Below are positions 1 to 11,590 of a DNA stretch of 24,714 bases, piece after piece. Under the pieces are notes generated by a model. The model saw only the letters and a list, made by a program, of their open reading frames with translations. It ran no database searches and was not told the origin of the DNA. The DNA comes from Ophiothrix spiculata (taxonomy: Eukaryota; Echinodermata; Ophiuroidea; Amphilepidida; Ophiotrichidae), in assembly GCA_000969725.1 (NCBI GenBank), contig JXSR01S032949.1. The stretch is one strand, 5' to 3'. How positions within the stretch are numbered: position 1 is the stretch's first letter; each line of letters opens with the position of its first letter. The translations under genes and the position numbers were made by a program.

Positions 1-59
1 CCTTCCATCCCCTACAAACACTCAAGATGAGATCACAACATGTCCATTGCAATAAAATC

Positions 60-78
60 TAACCCTAACCCTAACCCT
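60..78. repeat. Short interstitial telomere-type repeat (CCCTAA, about 3 units)
   Basis: Three consecutive TAACCC units are visible. This is the C-rich strand of the TTAGGG telomere repeat, which is ancestral in animals. The flanking DNA on both sides is unique-looking, so this is an internal tract and not a chromosome end. Such short tracts are common and can come from double-strand-break repair or chance. It is mild support for a non-insect, non-nematode animal or another TTAGGG lineage. Confidence 0.75.
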
Positions 79-682
79 GAACTTTTCAGCCTGCTGACTC
101 GAATCACCTCATCATGCATATCGGTTGGATAATCTTGACATTATATTCAAACAAATCCACCAGAGAATATTATATTTAGCTGCTCGGATTGTAGTAGATT
201 TCCTCAGCTTTTACAAGAAAGCAACAGGAGGGAGTTTGTAACCACAGTTTAAAGGGATTCTCGCTCGATTCCAAAGTATATTGAAAATTCTTTACTACAG
301 GAAATAGAAGGATATCTGGGACAAGGCAGGGTTAGCGCAAGGGGCTAAGACCTGACGACTTGAGTGGATTAACTCATTCTCCAAGGTGTGCTGTTTTTTA
401 TTGGTTTGTCAGGTTGCAGCTTTAAAATGCGCACCTTAAAACAGTTCACGTCGGGTTTGATTTCCGGGGAATGTCAGGGTAAGTATATGCCGGTCAATAC
501 TGGAGAAGGCATGCCGTGGAACTGGGATATATCTAGGTTAGGATTTGTCAAGGGTCTTTGTCAAGGGTCTTTGTACTTGAAGCTGGACTTCAAAGACCTT
601 TGCTGGAACATCGCCAATGGAGAGACCTGTATATGATAACATCGTCACAATATTTCAAAGATCTTTATAGATGAGCCATAGG
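79..682. other. No gene seen; possible tRNA/SINE A-box-like trace at 331-350
   Basis: AT-rich DNA without a convincing coding frame. The open frame at 388-636 has no recognisable motif and no ATG near its start. At 331-350 the sequence GTTAGCGCAAGGGGCTAAGA resembles the A box and D-arm region of tRNA-derived SINEs (GTTAGCGCAgTGGtTAAG type). I could not find a matching B box at the expected 30-60 bases downstream, so it is at best a decayed SINE head. Confidence 0.35.
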
Positions 683-1061
683 GACCGTAACACTTGTAGG
701 GGGCTGATTCCAAAAAAAAAGGGGGGGGGGGGGGCCTTAAAAATTTTCACCCTCGTAAAGGGGGGGGGGGGCCTGAAAAAAATTACCACAAATTTTCCGG
801 TAAAAATTGAGTTTAAATGCTTTTCTATGCATGGGGTTGACCACTAATTTAGTCTCAAAAAGAGGGGGCCTTGAATTTTTCGAGGTCGAAAAAGGGGGCC
901 CGGAAAATTTTAAGAAATTGGAGTCAAATTTGCTATTTATTATATTATTTTTCCTTAATACCGAGGAATTCATACGTTTGAACGGTAATGTTTTAAGCAA
1001 TGATTTAGTTTAACTTTTACCCCACTCCCCGGATCCCCCCAAAAATGTTTTTGATCACGGT
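683..1061. repeat. Poly-G-containing dispersed repeat, probably a MITE
   Basis: The block holds two long G homopolymers, 14 G at 721-734 and 12 G at 760-771, followed by G-rich motifs alternating with AT-rich stretches (GAGGGGGCC near 852, AAAGGGGGCCC near 891). It closes with C-rich sequence near 1020-1040. The ends carry a weak inverted match: GACCGTAAC at 683 against GACCGTGATC read on the minus strand from about 1061. The composition and ends suggest a short non-autonomous DNA transposon. Open frames on both strands here (737-1000 and 807-1013) look like by-products of the repeat. Exact ends and family are uncertain. Confidence 0.45.
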
Positions 1062-1690
1062 CTTTTTATATAAGTATTATGACTAACAAAATAGGTTGTA
1101 CAATGTACGCAGATATATAATACTGCTTTATTTGAAACACTTGAAGTAGATAAGTAAATGTGTTGCGCATATGTACAGATGTAATTGACCTTGAAATTCT
1201 GAAAACGATGCTTTCTATAGCGGTCCACAGTGGATGGTACAATGCCTGCAAAATCTAAATGGACAATTTAACCATCTCTTTCTTTAACATGTTTACTAAA
1301 ATCTAACATTTAGTATTTGTAACTACCGTACTTATACACTTTTTTAGAACTGTCAGAATAATTACATTTGGTAATCTTTGCGGAATGCAATCAAGAATAT
1401 GTCAAATGTTTTTCATCTTTTACAACACTTTACACTATCATGTCTTAATGGCAAATTTCCTATTGTCTTTGACTCAAATATTTTATCAATTAAGACTTGA
1501 CAAGTTCAGAGGAAGAAATTAATGCAAACGACTTCTTTTCTAATGAAATCCGTCAGATGACAATTAACAATGATTACCATGCATTGAAAGTTGCACAGAT
1601 TTTATAGTTACAGATGTTGAATCTACGCTACTGTTATTTATCGTATAACTTTACAAAATGTGTAAAAGACTAGGGTCGACATGATCGATA
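1062..1690. other. No feature seen
   Basis: AT-rich sequence with frequent stops in all frames. I see no repeat structure, no coding signal and no RNA gene. Confidence 0.6.
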
Positions 1691-1699
1691 TTGACCAAT

Positions 1700-2010
1700 G
1701 GAATCACTGGGACTCTATGCCTGAGGGGGGAGTACTCAACTTTCATTTTGGTATAGATGTGCGGCCCGAACGGTCGAAAATGGGGCCTTAACGAACGAGT
1801 AAGCACCAAAACTATGGGCGTAAGCATTGATTCTTTCAATGTCTTTAGAAAAAAATAGGTTTTTAAAGAACTGAAGTTTTGGGAAAAAAAGCCTTTGTGT
1901 TTTTTTTTTGTTGAAAAAGGGCTGTTAAACAAGCTAAAGAAGTGAAACATTCTGCTATGAGGGATATAAGAAACGATTGAGTAAGTTTGAAAGGGGATCT
2001 TAAGGGCCAC
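1700..2010. repeat. Possible old dispersed repeat with GC-rich head
   Basis: A GC-richer head (about 1715-1830, with GGGGGGAGTACTC and CGGCCCGAACGGTCG) is followed by A- and T-rich tracts (1850-1935). This layout, and the match of its head to phrases I recall from repeats in invertebrate genomes, suggest a dispersed element. No clear terminal repeats are visible, so the ends are nominal. A minus-strand frame of 119 codons spans it but has low-complexity composition and no known motif; I do not call it a gene. Confidence 0.25.
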
Positions 2011-3023
2011 ACAGGGTATTACTATCTAACCAAAACAAACACATAAGCTACCAAAATCAAAAGTTATGGATGGCAGAGGCGCTTCATTTTTACCACTTTA
2101 TAGTATTGCTTTAAGGACTAGTTGTCACAACGCGTCGAAGCGTCCTTACCACAGAAGTGTCCTTTTTAAATTATATACACAAAACCAGCCGTATCGTGGC
2201 CATAAGAGAGAAAACACGATCAAGCAATATAATCAATAAAACCGACCCTGCGACATATCACTTGAATCAAATTCAATTCGGAAGAAACTATCAACCAAGG
2301 CAGCAACGCAAATTTTACGAGCTGAACGATAGATCGCAGATTACCGTACAGGACTCGATAGCTATGGACGTCTCCATTTATTGCTCCGCAAATGTAAAGG
2401 TTATGAAAAAACAGAAGCAAGCCTAGAGCTGTCATTTAAAGGCCCATGCAATTTTCTTTACCCGTTAAACACTTTAAAGCCAATGAGGCTCCATGGAGAA
2501 TTGAAGATCCAATCTCTAACTGAACGATATTCCCAATTCATGTCAAGTTTGATTTAAGTGTTAAGATCCATATTCAGCCTTGGCGACTCCATTGCTTTCA
2601 AAAATTCATGAAGGCAATAAACATATGCATTCAAAATAATTATATAGCTTTAGTTACGTTGCTGTGATTTTGGTAGACATTTTCTTGTCGACTGTATCAT
2701 TTATTGTGATATTTGAATATGACGTGGCAGTGTATAGCGTGCTGAATTCAACTTCTTCACTTCCCCTGTTCTTTTGACTATATATTTTCCAATTCACCGG
2801 GGAGTTTGATTAAGATATAGCAAAACGATAAAAACATTTAAAACATACCAATAATCTACTCTATGAAAGCGGAAAGTGATGAAAGCACACAAACGCTTGC
2901 TTTATATCTCAAAATTGTAAGAGTAGTACTAAAATATCGAGCTTAAAAAAAGAAATAAATAAATAAACACAATTCAAAGTTTTTATATATATATACTAAT
3001 ATGTTTATACCGTTTAACACGTA
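2011..3023. other. No gene seen; short (TA)n tract near 2985-2996
   Basis: AT-rich DNA. A stop-free frame on the plus strand (2157-2426) lacks a plausible ATG start, domain or conserved motif, and a minus-strand frame overlaps it, so chance is the simplest explanation. A short TA dinucleotide tract lies near 2985-2996. Confidence 0.5.
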
Positions 3024-3505
3024 AGTGGTCAAGGTCTGCCACATGCACGTTAAAGGTCAAGGGGTGGGGGTCAATAAAAGCGCTTTCGCGAAGGAATTTT
3101 ACGTTGAAACTCTGGTCACAGGTAGGCCTTATAGTACTTCAAAAGAACTAAAACAAAGAAAAAAATTCAAATTTCTGACAAACTCACTTCCCAATGGAAA
3201 TTTTCAATAAAACTTGGCTCATATTTGCAGTATGTAAGTACAAATACATTCCTGAAATAAAATTTGAAAAAAGTTGTTCGGTTACGATTTTATTGGCAAA
3301 ACAAATTTGAAGAGCGCCCTCGAAAATGCTTATTTATGCTAATTAGCATGGGAAGGGGTGGGTCGATTTGAAATTTTTTGCCACCAAGTGAAGCGTATGG
3401 TAAAGTTAGACAAACACATAGAAGGGCATTGAAAAATTAATTCACAATTTTGGCTGACGCGCAAAAACCAAATGTTGGGTCCATAAGGAACCCCCCTTGA
3501 CCACT
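3024..3505. mobile_element. TIR element of about 480 bp (AGTGGTCAAGG ends)
   Basis: AGTGGTCAAGG at 3024-3034 is matched exactly by its reverse complement CCTTGACCACT at 3495-3505. A variant, GGTCAAGGGGTGGGGGTC, lies just inside the left end near 3055. No coding frame resembles a transposase, so this would be a non-autonomous element. A 14-bp perfect palindrome ATGCTAATTAGCAT sits at 3336-3349. Flanking bases do not give an unambiguous target-site duplication (TA on the left, AT on the right), so the superfamily is not assigned. The match is only 11 bp, which limits confidence. Confidence 0.5.
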
Positions 3506-4710
3506 ATGGTGTTGGACAACGTCATACGTTTCTAACAGCAAAGTGGGCCTAATGTTATGTAGATATAATAAAATAACTCAATCTGCTTAAAATTTGGAGA
3601 TGGACGAGCTGTACATTAGAACGTGAATATGGAGCTGTAAATAACCACAATAGCATGCAAGAGGTCAGAGGTTCAAGTCTTCTTGCGGTCCTTTTTCAAA
3701 ATGAATACAATCTTGGCTTGAACAGATTGTTTGTGATTGGTTTAGGTTCGGTTCATTTTAATGAAATGTTAGCTTGTGCAGATTTGTTTCAGTTTTATTA
3801 AATGTATAGTATGCCATGCGCACTTCTCCCCTTTTTAACTTGTGTAATCATAACAATTTGATTTTAAAATCCTAGAAATTACAATATTTCTTTACTTAAA
3901 AGCAATACTTAAGTCTGCTAAGATTGCAAAAAAGTTCAATCGTTTGAAGTTCAATGTACTTTTTTTCGACTTCGCTAACTTAGACCTCTTCGTGTTTGAC
4001 AAAATGAATACTACATTATGTTGTAATGATATCACAGGACAGACGACCCTCGTAAGTATAGAAAGGTATTATAGCAAATTGCATTTTCTGTTCGACAGCT
4101 GTTTTAGGAAAAAAAACCTTTAAAACATCAGCAAAAAGTTTAATCCACCTGTGTTTATGCATCAATTTTTTGAATAAAAATCAAAGCAATGGAATAAACA
4201 TAGGAGAACACCTTGTCTGACGCTCTCACAACTGCAGACTCTTTAAGATCCCTAACAACAGTGTCAACGATCTACTCATTAACATTCTGCGTTAGTGAAC
4301 AGTGTTCTTTATTGGTTGACTAAAATATATTTGTTGGTTGAAATAGTTAGTTAATACGTTTTTCTGTATAAATTCAACTAATTTGTTCGATGCCGAACCA
4401 ATTACATCCAAAACTCAAAGACAAATTCTGACCGTTCTTTGTACTTTTTATGGAAACAAGAAAAGGGTCAAAACTCGACTTTGGATAATAATCCGTGTAG
4501 ACGTTATCATCAAAATTAACCATATTATAACAGGGAAAAATTTTAATCTAATTACTAAAGTGTAAGTATATTGTGGCCAACAAAGTTCATATCAATTTTC
4601 ATTTTAGTGGGTCGAAAGGGCAAACTGACTTTTATCATTGATTGATTGAGCTAAGGAAGACTTGTGATTTTTGAAACTCATTAATACCTTACAAGTTACA
4701 CAGGTATATT
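3506..4710. other. No gene seen; pol III B-box-like hairpin at 3665-3696
   Basis: Mostly AT-rich and featureless. At 3670-3680 GGTTCAAGTCT resembles a tRNA B box. The flanking AGAGG and CTTCT can pair as a five-base T stem around a seven-base loop, and a T5 run (3692-3696) follows where a pol III terminator would sit. No matching acceptor 5' strand or A box is found at the right distance, so I do not call a tRNA gene. It could be the tail of a tRNA-derived SINE or chance. Confidence 0.35.
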
Positions 4711-4900
4711 TTGCCACTGGGAAATTGTGACCACCACTCGCTCAAGATATCTGTGGCATCTTCTCCTTGTCGCAGTTGCATGTGCCTGAATGGCGAAAGT
4801 TGGAGGAAAGGGGCCACAGTATCACGAAAGTGGTATGTGACCTGCCGAAATGGCGAGAGGTGGATCCCGCCATTTAGGAAAATGCTACTGTGACGAGTAG
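4711..4900. repeat. GC-richer island with an imperfect internal repeat
   Basis: CTGAATGGCGAAAGTTGGA (4786-4804) recurs as CTGCCGAAATGGCGAGAGGTGGA (4842-4864), about 56 bases apart, with a related ATCACGAAAGTGG between them. The block is clearly richer in GC than its surroundings. The minus-strand frame across it (4689-5054) is 121 codons long and reads the repeat as recurring Ser-Pro-Phe-Arg and His-Phe-Arg motifs. I know no family with this pattern. It may be a degraded minisatellite or a piece of a mobile element. Confidence 0.35.
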
Positions 4901-5054
4901 GGGCAGAAGCCAATAATATCCTGACTATATGATTTTTCTGCTTAAAAGGCCGTACAAGGCGCATTTTAATTGCCCAACAACTGAAACAAGGAGAAGCACC
5001 ATACATGTACAACCTGTAAGACCTTCCCATACGGTGCCATCCCACAGTTGTCAT

Positions 5055-8000
5055 TTATTATCATTTATTCATTCATGTTTGAAATACTCCGTCTGGTTTG
5101 ATCTTATCCAGGCACCTGTTGTCCCTCTTTGATTGACAGGAACTTAATCAGATACATGTAGTTGCAGTTCTTCGTGTCTAAGTTCGTGTCAATCAAAATG
5201 ATTCACTAGAATACATTGCATGTTGTAGACATTGGATACCAACTTGTAACTCATTAAGCATGTTAAGCTTAAAACAGTTCAAAGTATAAATCGCCAAACC
5301 TTTACTGTGTTTTAGAAAATAAAATTAAAAGTAAGATACGGTATTCATTTATCTATATATAATAAGAAATGCTAAAGCATCATACAAAACTTGATCTCAA
5401 AAAGATCAACTGCTCAATGAAGGGATTAGAGCCAAACTGATCGGAATTACAATCAACAAGAATAATATAGCTATTTTATTCGATCCTCTTAAAATGCTAT
5501 CATTTCGAATAAAAAACAAAAACAAACAAACAAACAAACAAGCAACAAAAACAAAAACATTGATGCTTTTCTCATATAAAGTGTCATTTTTAACTTTTAG
5601 TTTTTGTAATTTTTCCAAAAAGTATATTTAGTAAATGTTTGACATTATTTGCAAAGAAAGGAGGACACACCCGATGTCTATGTTTTCAGCTCGCAGATAA
5701 GGAACGCAATGAATTGCTGAGAGCACTTTAATTATTTTTAATTATTTATTGTTCTACTTAAATAAAACAATGACATACACTATCGCATCAATGTCCGAAA
5801 CGCGTGCTTAACAATAACCAAACACATACAGAACATGTTAAAATTATTTATGAATATGGCATAATAAAACTGCATGACATCAAAGTAAATACTTCTAAAC
5901 ATTTTTCAAACATTACATCTTACTCAAGTGTATATCGAAAATCACTTCATATTAGCATTAAGAAATGATAGGAAAGACACTCACTCAAACCCGGCGAAGA
6001 GAATCTGTTCAAGGCAATATTTGATATAATTCAGAACATATATGTAACATTATCTATAAAGATTATTAACAGAAAATAGTTTTCACCATTCAACTGAAAT
6101 AGAAAATGTCATTATACATAAAAGTAATTCCGATCAAGTTCACTTTCACCTAAAAGTAGGTTATGAGAAGTAATAGGAAATGATCATGTTCCGGAAACTA
6201 AGTGGTTTTTTATGACACGCCAACATAGATATACCTTGACTTTAGATAATGAATTGGCTGCTTTTAAAGTAACATTTGGAAACCATTTTACAGGGAGATC
6301 AGGTTTCATTGTAGCTGATTTGCAGACAGATTATCTTTAATGAGGTAGCTCATGTTCGAATTCAAGTTGACAGGTTAAACTAGGCTATTATAATACAAAT
6401 TTTGCTGACTCAGCTACCAAGTTTAGATTTGCATTAAGAATATGAGGACGGTTTGCTGTTGCTTCGGACAGATGATTGACAGCTTCAAATAATCCAGCTT
6501 AAGACTCTTAATGGTAATGTACTTAGCTATTAATGAGTGCTGTAGAATGTTACATGTATGAGGGACTGAGCATGCGTAGGGTATACACTTTTTATAACAT
6601 TAATGCGTCATTGACCGTGTATGAAACTTTAAATGCATTGTCCGCAAGCTCTTCGGAATCGAACAATCAAAAATATTTCCAAAAGTTATGTTTGAGAAAT
6701 ATTCAAAGATACATAAAGATACTCACAAAAACTTAATCAAATTCGCTTTAGAAAGACGCATACTGTATGTAAATTGAGTTTTTCAACACAATTGTTACAC
6801 ATTTTTGTAATGACCTCAAGAGTAATAAAGAGGAAGTACAGGTACTTCACATGACGAAATCACAGGGGTTACTTCGTCCATTGTCACAGGACTGAACACC
6901 CCTAAGGATTTAATACATCGGCTGCCTAATCCACTGTTTGAAACAGGTTGTTATAGCAACGGAAATGACACAAGCGTATTGTTATTTTGATAGGTGAAAT
7001 TGATTGGAACAATTAGTAAGTAAAGTACATGAAGTCTCTAGATATGATCTGGAATTAAATTCCCTGGATTATCTGATTATATCGGATTGTGAGAGTAAAA
7101 TGATGGATTAGCAGAGCTGATTGTCATCTTTTTTCTTCTTGTGTCCTTGATTGACATTGTGATAGTTTAATGAGACAAATTGATAAATACAAGACAACTC
7201 AGATTTGGTTAACCTATAACAAACATAAAACAGAACCTACAAACATGTAAAGACATTAAGACAGTCTTTACAATTTGAAGTTTAAAACCGCCGATAGATT
7301 ATATCTTACAATGTTTTTGCTCATTGATTTAATCTTCAAGGCTAAACAATGACATCTTATGACAGCACGTGTGGCCGATTGGTTATTCAATTTAAATATT
7401 TTTCGTTGCACACATTAAAGTTACACAAGTTTGCAATGGTTTCCGTATTATATGGAGTCTTTTGGTTACCCATGTATACCAGCATACTCTATACTGACTG
7501 TATGGTTAGCGAGTCTATGTAGATACATATTATTCAGAGAAGGAAACATGATTGCAAATTTCTTCATTTTGAATTTTTAATAGTGCAACTTGCGCGAGTT
7601 AATTTTTTATGTAACAAACCTTATTCATGCTTTCATGGCATGTATTATATTTTAGTGTTTTCAAAGAAGGGAACATATGCAATAGTTAACAAAACAGGAG
7701 ATCCTTGCTGTAACAGTGAATTTGTGTAAAAGATATAGAACAGACAACACATATTTAAAAAAAAAATCAGATTGCTACATGAAGATTCATGAAAAAGGCA
7801 TTAAGGTAATCACAGGTATGTTTAAAAAGTAGAGGGGATATATGGTTTAATTGTGTTCCCTACCCTACTTAACGTGAGAGGACATGGCTTCCAATCATCA
7901 AAATTGACGCCCATAACTCAAGCCAAGAAAGCTTGGAAGACTCGTTCAACTTTTAAAGTAGCATCTTGATTAACATTGTTAAAAAATACATTACTCAAAA

Positions 8001-9690
8001 TATCATATCATGCAAATGGATTTAAATCTTTTCATCATAAGCAAAGTTTACATGCTTATTAGTGCATATCTTGAAACAACGTATATAACATGATCAATAA
8101 TGACAGAAATAAAAGAATATGCATGGATGCAATTGCGCAATCACTAAGCAATATACATTTGGGCAATGTGTATTAAGTATGATTGTTTGCGTGAGACCCA
8201 GGTCATCATGCAACATAGACATTTTAATGTGTTTATATTTGAAGTTAATTCATAGAGGAAATAAACGGAGATGAAGTTGATTTTGGAAAGCTCAAATAAT
8301 GTTATAAGGTAATAAAATTAGGTTAACATAGTACTGAAACAAAAGAAGACTTGGAAATAGACCAGATGAACGGATGTATCCTAAAATGGATTTAGAAATA
8401 AATAGTCAAACTGTAGGCGAGTATTACTACCAATGTGTTTTCCAGCTTTACCGAATTATTTCCTTTTACCTTGTGTACAATGAATATCAAAATTATTGTA
8501 ACCACAGAAACCGGACTACAAACATTCACAATGTTGATTGTATTAACCTTATAAGGACATAATTTGTATTGATTCTTTTTTCAAGGTAAACCAGAGAAGT
8601 GTCTAACTTAAACCGGAAATGTCGAGTTCTAAGTGACATTTCAAATATAAAATTTACTGCCATGATTATGATAGCTTCTTGACTGGTCTCTATTAAGTAT
8701 ATGTCTCATTTTTTGAAACATTCTGTATTGCCTAGAAATTGAATTACATTTACATCTTTTTGAACTTTATTTCCAGACTTAACTTCCTACCCTTGAAGCT
8801 CAGCCAAATATTACTCAAATTTATCCGAACGTGTGAGGTGGTTTGCTAACATACGACACATTTGGTTATTTTGTGCTTTCTAAAAAGTCCAGAGACCTCT
8901 TCGAACAGTGTGGCAACATCATAGCGCAGCACACAATTATTGTGTTTTATGTTTTTACGATAGATTAAAGACAAAATGAAAAGACTTCTTCAAAGAAATA
9001 ACCTATTTGCATATATAATAGGGATTCGAATCAACAATTGCGAAATATCACACCAAGGTAAACCCTCGAAATTTTCTTTTCACCTATATGATCTGACTAC
9101 ACTTTTGATTACTAACATAACAGTAATCTTCCGTCGCTAAGTGACGCGTCCCTTTGATCTAAAATTTAAATTACATACATATTTGGCAAAAATTATTTCT
9201 GATTATTATGATTACGGTCAAAATGAGTTGCTAATTCAATCTTTCACTTGATCTGCTAGGTGGGTATCCTGTTTGCACGAAACGTGGCCGATAAAATGAA
9301 TACTTGTTTTAACTTTTTACATGTTCTCTATTCAACGTGTTCAATGACAGTAAATCACTTAGTTGCTAAACCGGGAGTGATTCATTCGCGCTTACCTTAT
9401 ATAAATGAGCTCAAAAATTACTAACATCAGTGGATTTACACACTAGAATAGCAATTGCGTAACATCCTCATACCTGTCTTTCATGTAGCCTATGTAATAG
9501 TATTAATGCGCCATGATATTTGTAACTAAACTTTCACATGGACTTTGCTATTCTTAGAGATTCTGCGACCAGTCCAAACTAGAATATTCTGCAACTCGAT
9601 ATCGATATTCAATATTCACAAAGTCAAAAAAAAGCCAAGTATATTAATAACCATCCAATTATTAAAGTGCTCAACCCTAAGGGAGCGTAA
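5055..9690. other. Long AT-rich stretch, no gene; (AAAC)n microsatellite at 5511-5557
   Basis: More than 4.6 kb without a recognisable coding exon, RNA gene or transposon end. An AAAC/CAAA microsatellite lies at 5511-5557. The minus-strand frame across it (5406-5618) has a hydrophobic stretch that simply reads the microsatellite and T-rich DNA. A small perfect hairpin, GAAGTAC-AG-GTACTTC, is at 6833-6848. Short exons could hide here undetected. Confidence 0.5.
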
Positions 9691-9924
9691 TACAAAGTTC
9701 TAGACTTGGTTATATCAGCTTAATACATGCTTGATAAATTTGTTTCGCAAGGGAGGCCTAAAGGCCACCCACCGCTCATCAGAAGCTATGACAAATTTGT
9801 TTCGCAAGGGAGGCCTTTCAACCCTCGCCCATCAGAAGCTAGTTACTAGCTTCTGATGAAATAAATCTGACGATACAAATTTGTCAAGCATGTAAGCTGA
9901 TATAACCAAGTCTATAACTTTGTA
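9691..9924. mobile_element. Foldback MITE with ~50-bp TIRs and TA flanks
   Basis: The left end (9693-9743) begins CAAAGTTCTAGACTTGG. The right end (9875-9922) is its near-perfect reverse complement, with only two substitutions and one three-base indel over about 50 bases. TA precedes the element (9691-9692) and follows it (9923-9924), as expected for a TA target-site duplication. Inside, a unit starting AAATTTGTTTCGCAAGGG and ending CATCAGAAGCTA occurs twice in direct orientation (9733-9787 and 9790-9841). A third, inverted tail (TAGCTTCTGATGA, 9847-9859) pairs with it as a hairpin. At about 230 bp with no coding capacity it is a MITE. TA duplication fits Tc1/mariner-like mobilisation, but the family is not identified. 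Confidence 0.85.
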
Positions 9925-10842
9925 TATATATATTTACAGAAAAAAACCCACACTATGTTTTCCCACGCAAGTCGTCATTCACAAAAATAACGTCAGTATT
10001 TGTCAATAAGAGATATATTTCTTTGGTTTCGAAGTCTATATAAACGCATAAAAAACATTTTTAATATTGCAAGTATTGAACACTGTTCAGGTTTTTTTAA
10101 ATGTTTAAAAATAATACTGAAAAACATTTTGACACTTTCAAATACAACATGTGGTCGAATTATATCCGAAAAATCAACGAGTTCCTTATCCTTTGCAATA
10201 TTGCATATAACATAATTCACAAAATTATACATATTTCAGCATCTGAAAAAGCGCAATTGCAAATGGATATCTAAAACAAGATATTGTTTTAGATTAATCC
10301 ACACCAAACATTTGAACAGATATTTGGTTTCCATACCATTGTCTAAAACCTGCACAGGTGCACTGAATGTTGCAACATTGCACATTAAGAGAAGTATTCA
10401 CATATTTTCTTTTGTTCATCTTTGACACAATATTTGAACATGCATAGTGTCGGGTTAATAGAACATCTGCAAGAAGACGTAATTGCAACATCGCACTTCA
10501 AAGTGAATTTCAATAACATTTCTTCTATTGTATTCTGACCTATTTGATAAACAATATATGTGCAATATAAGTACAATTCACCTGTTGTCTCCGCCATTAT
10601 CTTCAAGATAAGTTGTATTGTAATTGCGGTCAAAGCATGTTAAGTACTTACATATCCTTGATGTATCTGATGTAATGAGAAAATCGATCCATACATATCT
10701 ATTAAGACAAACAGGAAGATAAGATTCCACAGGTGCAGACAACATTAGCAGAAGATATTACAATTAGAAAGATATAAAAACATCCAAGAGGTACATAAAC
10801 GTCCTAAATGATGGTAGACTCAGGTCTATTATATATCAGTGC
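9925..10842. other. No gene seen
   Basis: AT-rich DNA with overlapping short frames on both strands (9993-10232, 10000-10215, 10294-10633). None has a known motif and they shadow one another. TTGCAACATTGCAC near 10371 and TTGCAACATCGCAC near 10483 are short direct repeats about 110 bases apart, of unknown meaning. Confidence 0.5.
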
Positions 10843-10927
10843 ATGTTTTTCTTGCAGACTAGCTCAGAAACAGAAAAACCTGCGTATGTTTTTGCAGACT
10901 ACAGATCACAGCACAGAAAACCCGCGT
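10843..10927. repeat. Two-unit tandem repeat of about 42 bp
   Basis: Unit one (10843-10885) and unit two (10886-10927) share ATGTTTTT, TGCAGACTA, CAGAAAA and a C-GCGT ending in the same order. They differ by a few substitutions and a one-base length difference. It is a local duplication old enough to have diverged. No function is evident. Confidence 0.6.
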
Positions 10928-11590
10928 GTGATCCACTCACATCTGCAAGTTTTAAAAGGCTAAAAGTGAGTTGGTTGGCATGGAAGTGGCAGGCAGCTAC
11001 CCTGGCCATTTAGTTACCATGCATTGAACACCAATGACGGAAGCTTATCGGAAACTGTAGATCAGACAGTGCGGAGACCTCAAAGAATGAACCACTACGG
11101 AAGAATATATTGGTGGTAAAGTCAGCTTAAAGTAAAGGGCTTAACAGAGGCGGGAAATTCAGATCTTCAAATCAGACAAGCTTTGTGTTGCCAATCGTGC
11201 TTTATTGAAAACAATACTGGAAATCCTTAATAACAGAACAGAACAACTTGTGAGTTTTGAGACATTTGAAAGAAAGAAAGCCAATGCTCCTGTCGTTTTT
11301 GAACTTTAAGTAAAATGTCACCAGGGAATAAAGCTCGAGGTCTGGAGTCACTATATTTGTGCAATAGGCTAAGCATAGGACTTAAACTTGAACTAAGTGA
11401 CATTTGGAATCATTGTTATGCTGATATTGTGTTTTTCATCTACATCTGGTTTGTTCATTTGTATGACAGCATTTTTTTTTACATAACAACAAACATAGCA
11501 AGAATCCATTGCATTTCTTGAACCAATGAACGAATTGAATGAAATACTATTAATCAAGAAAAAGTAAAAATGAAATCATATTGAACAATT
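10928..11590. other. No gene seen
   Basis: Slightly more GC-rich around 10970-11110 than its flanks, but every frame is interrupted. The open frame at 11315-11521 has no recognisable motif. Homology between the two copies of the following duplication begins at the end of this stretch. Confidence 0.45.

Noticed and set aside
60..78. Chromosome end
   Set aside because: Only three telomeric units with non-repetitive DNA on both sides, so it is interstitial.
1651..2010. Minus-strand open frame of about 119 codons
   Set aside because: Phe/Lys-rich low-complexity translation of A/T tracts within a probable dispersed repeat; no domain recognised.
2157..2426. Plus-strand open frame of about 89 codons
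   Set aside because: No ATG at its start, no motif, overlapped by an equally open minus-strand frame, and no splice signals that convince.
3600..3696. Candidate tRNA gene
   Set aside because: A T arm and T-run are present, but no complementary 5' acceptor strand, D arm or anticodon arm with correct spacing could be found.
5511..5557. CRISPR-like or minisatellite array
   Set aside because: It is a simple tetranucleotide microsatellite without spacers. No CRISPR-type array occurs in the window.
5406..5618. Minus-strand frame with an apparent membrane segment
   Set aside because: The hydrophobic part is a translation of the AAAC microsatellite and T-rich DNA, so it is not evidence of a membrane protein.
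6833..6848. Small perfect hairpin GAAGTAC-AG-GTACTTC
   Set aside because: A 7-bp stem is expected by chance in a window this long, with no supporting context.
10965..11120. Possible C-type lectin fragment (SYPGHLVTMH)
   Set aside because: Only a ten-residue resemblance, followed immediately by a stop. No cysteines or WND/EPN-type motif, and no continuation in another frame that fits.
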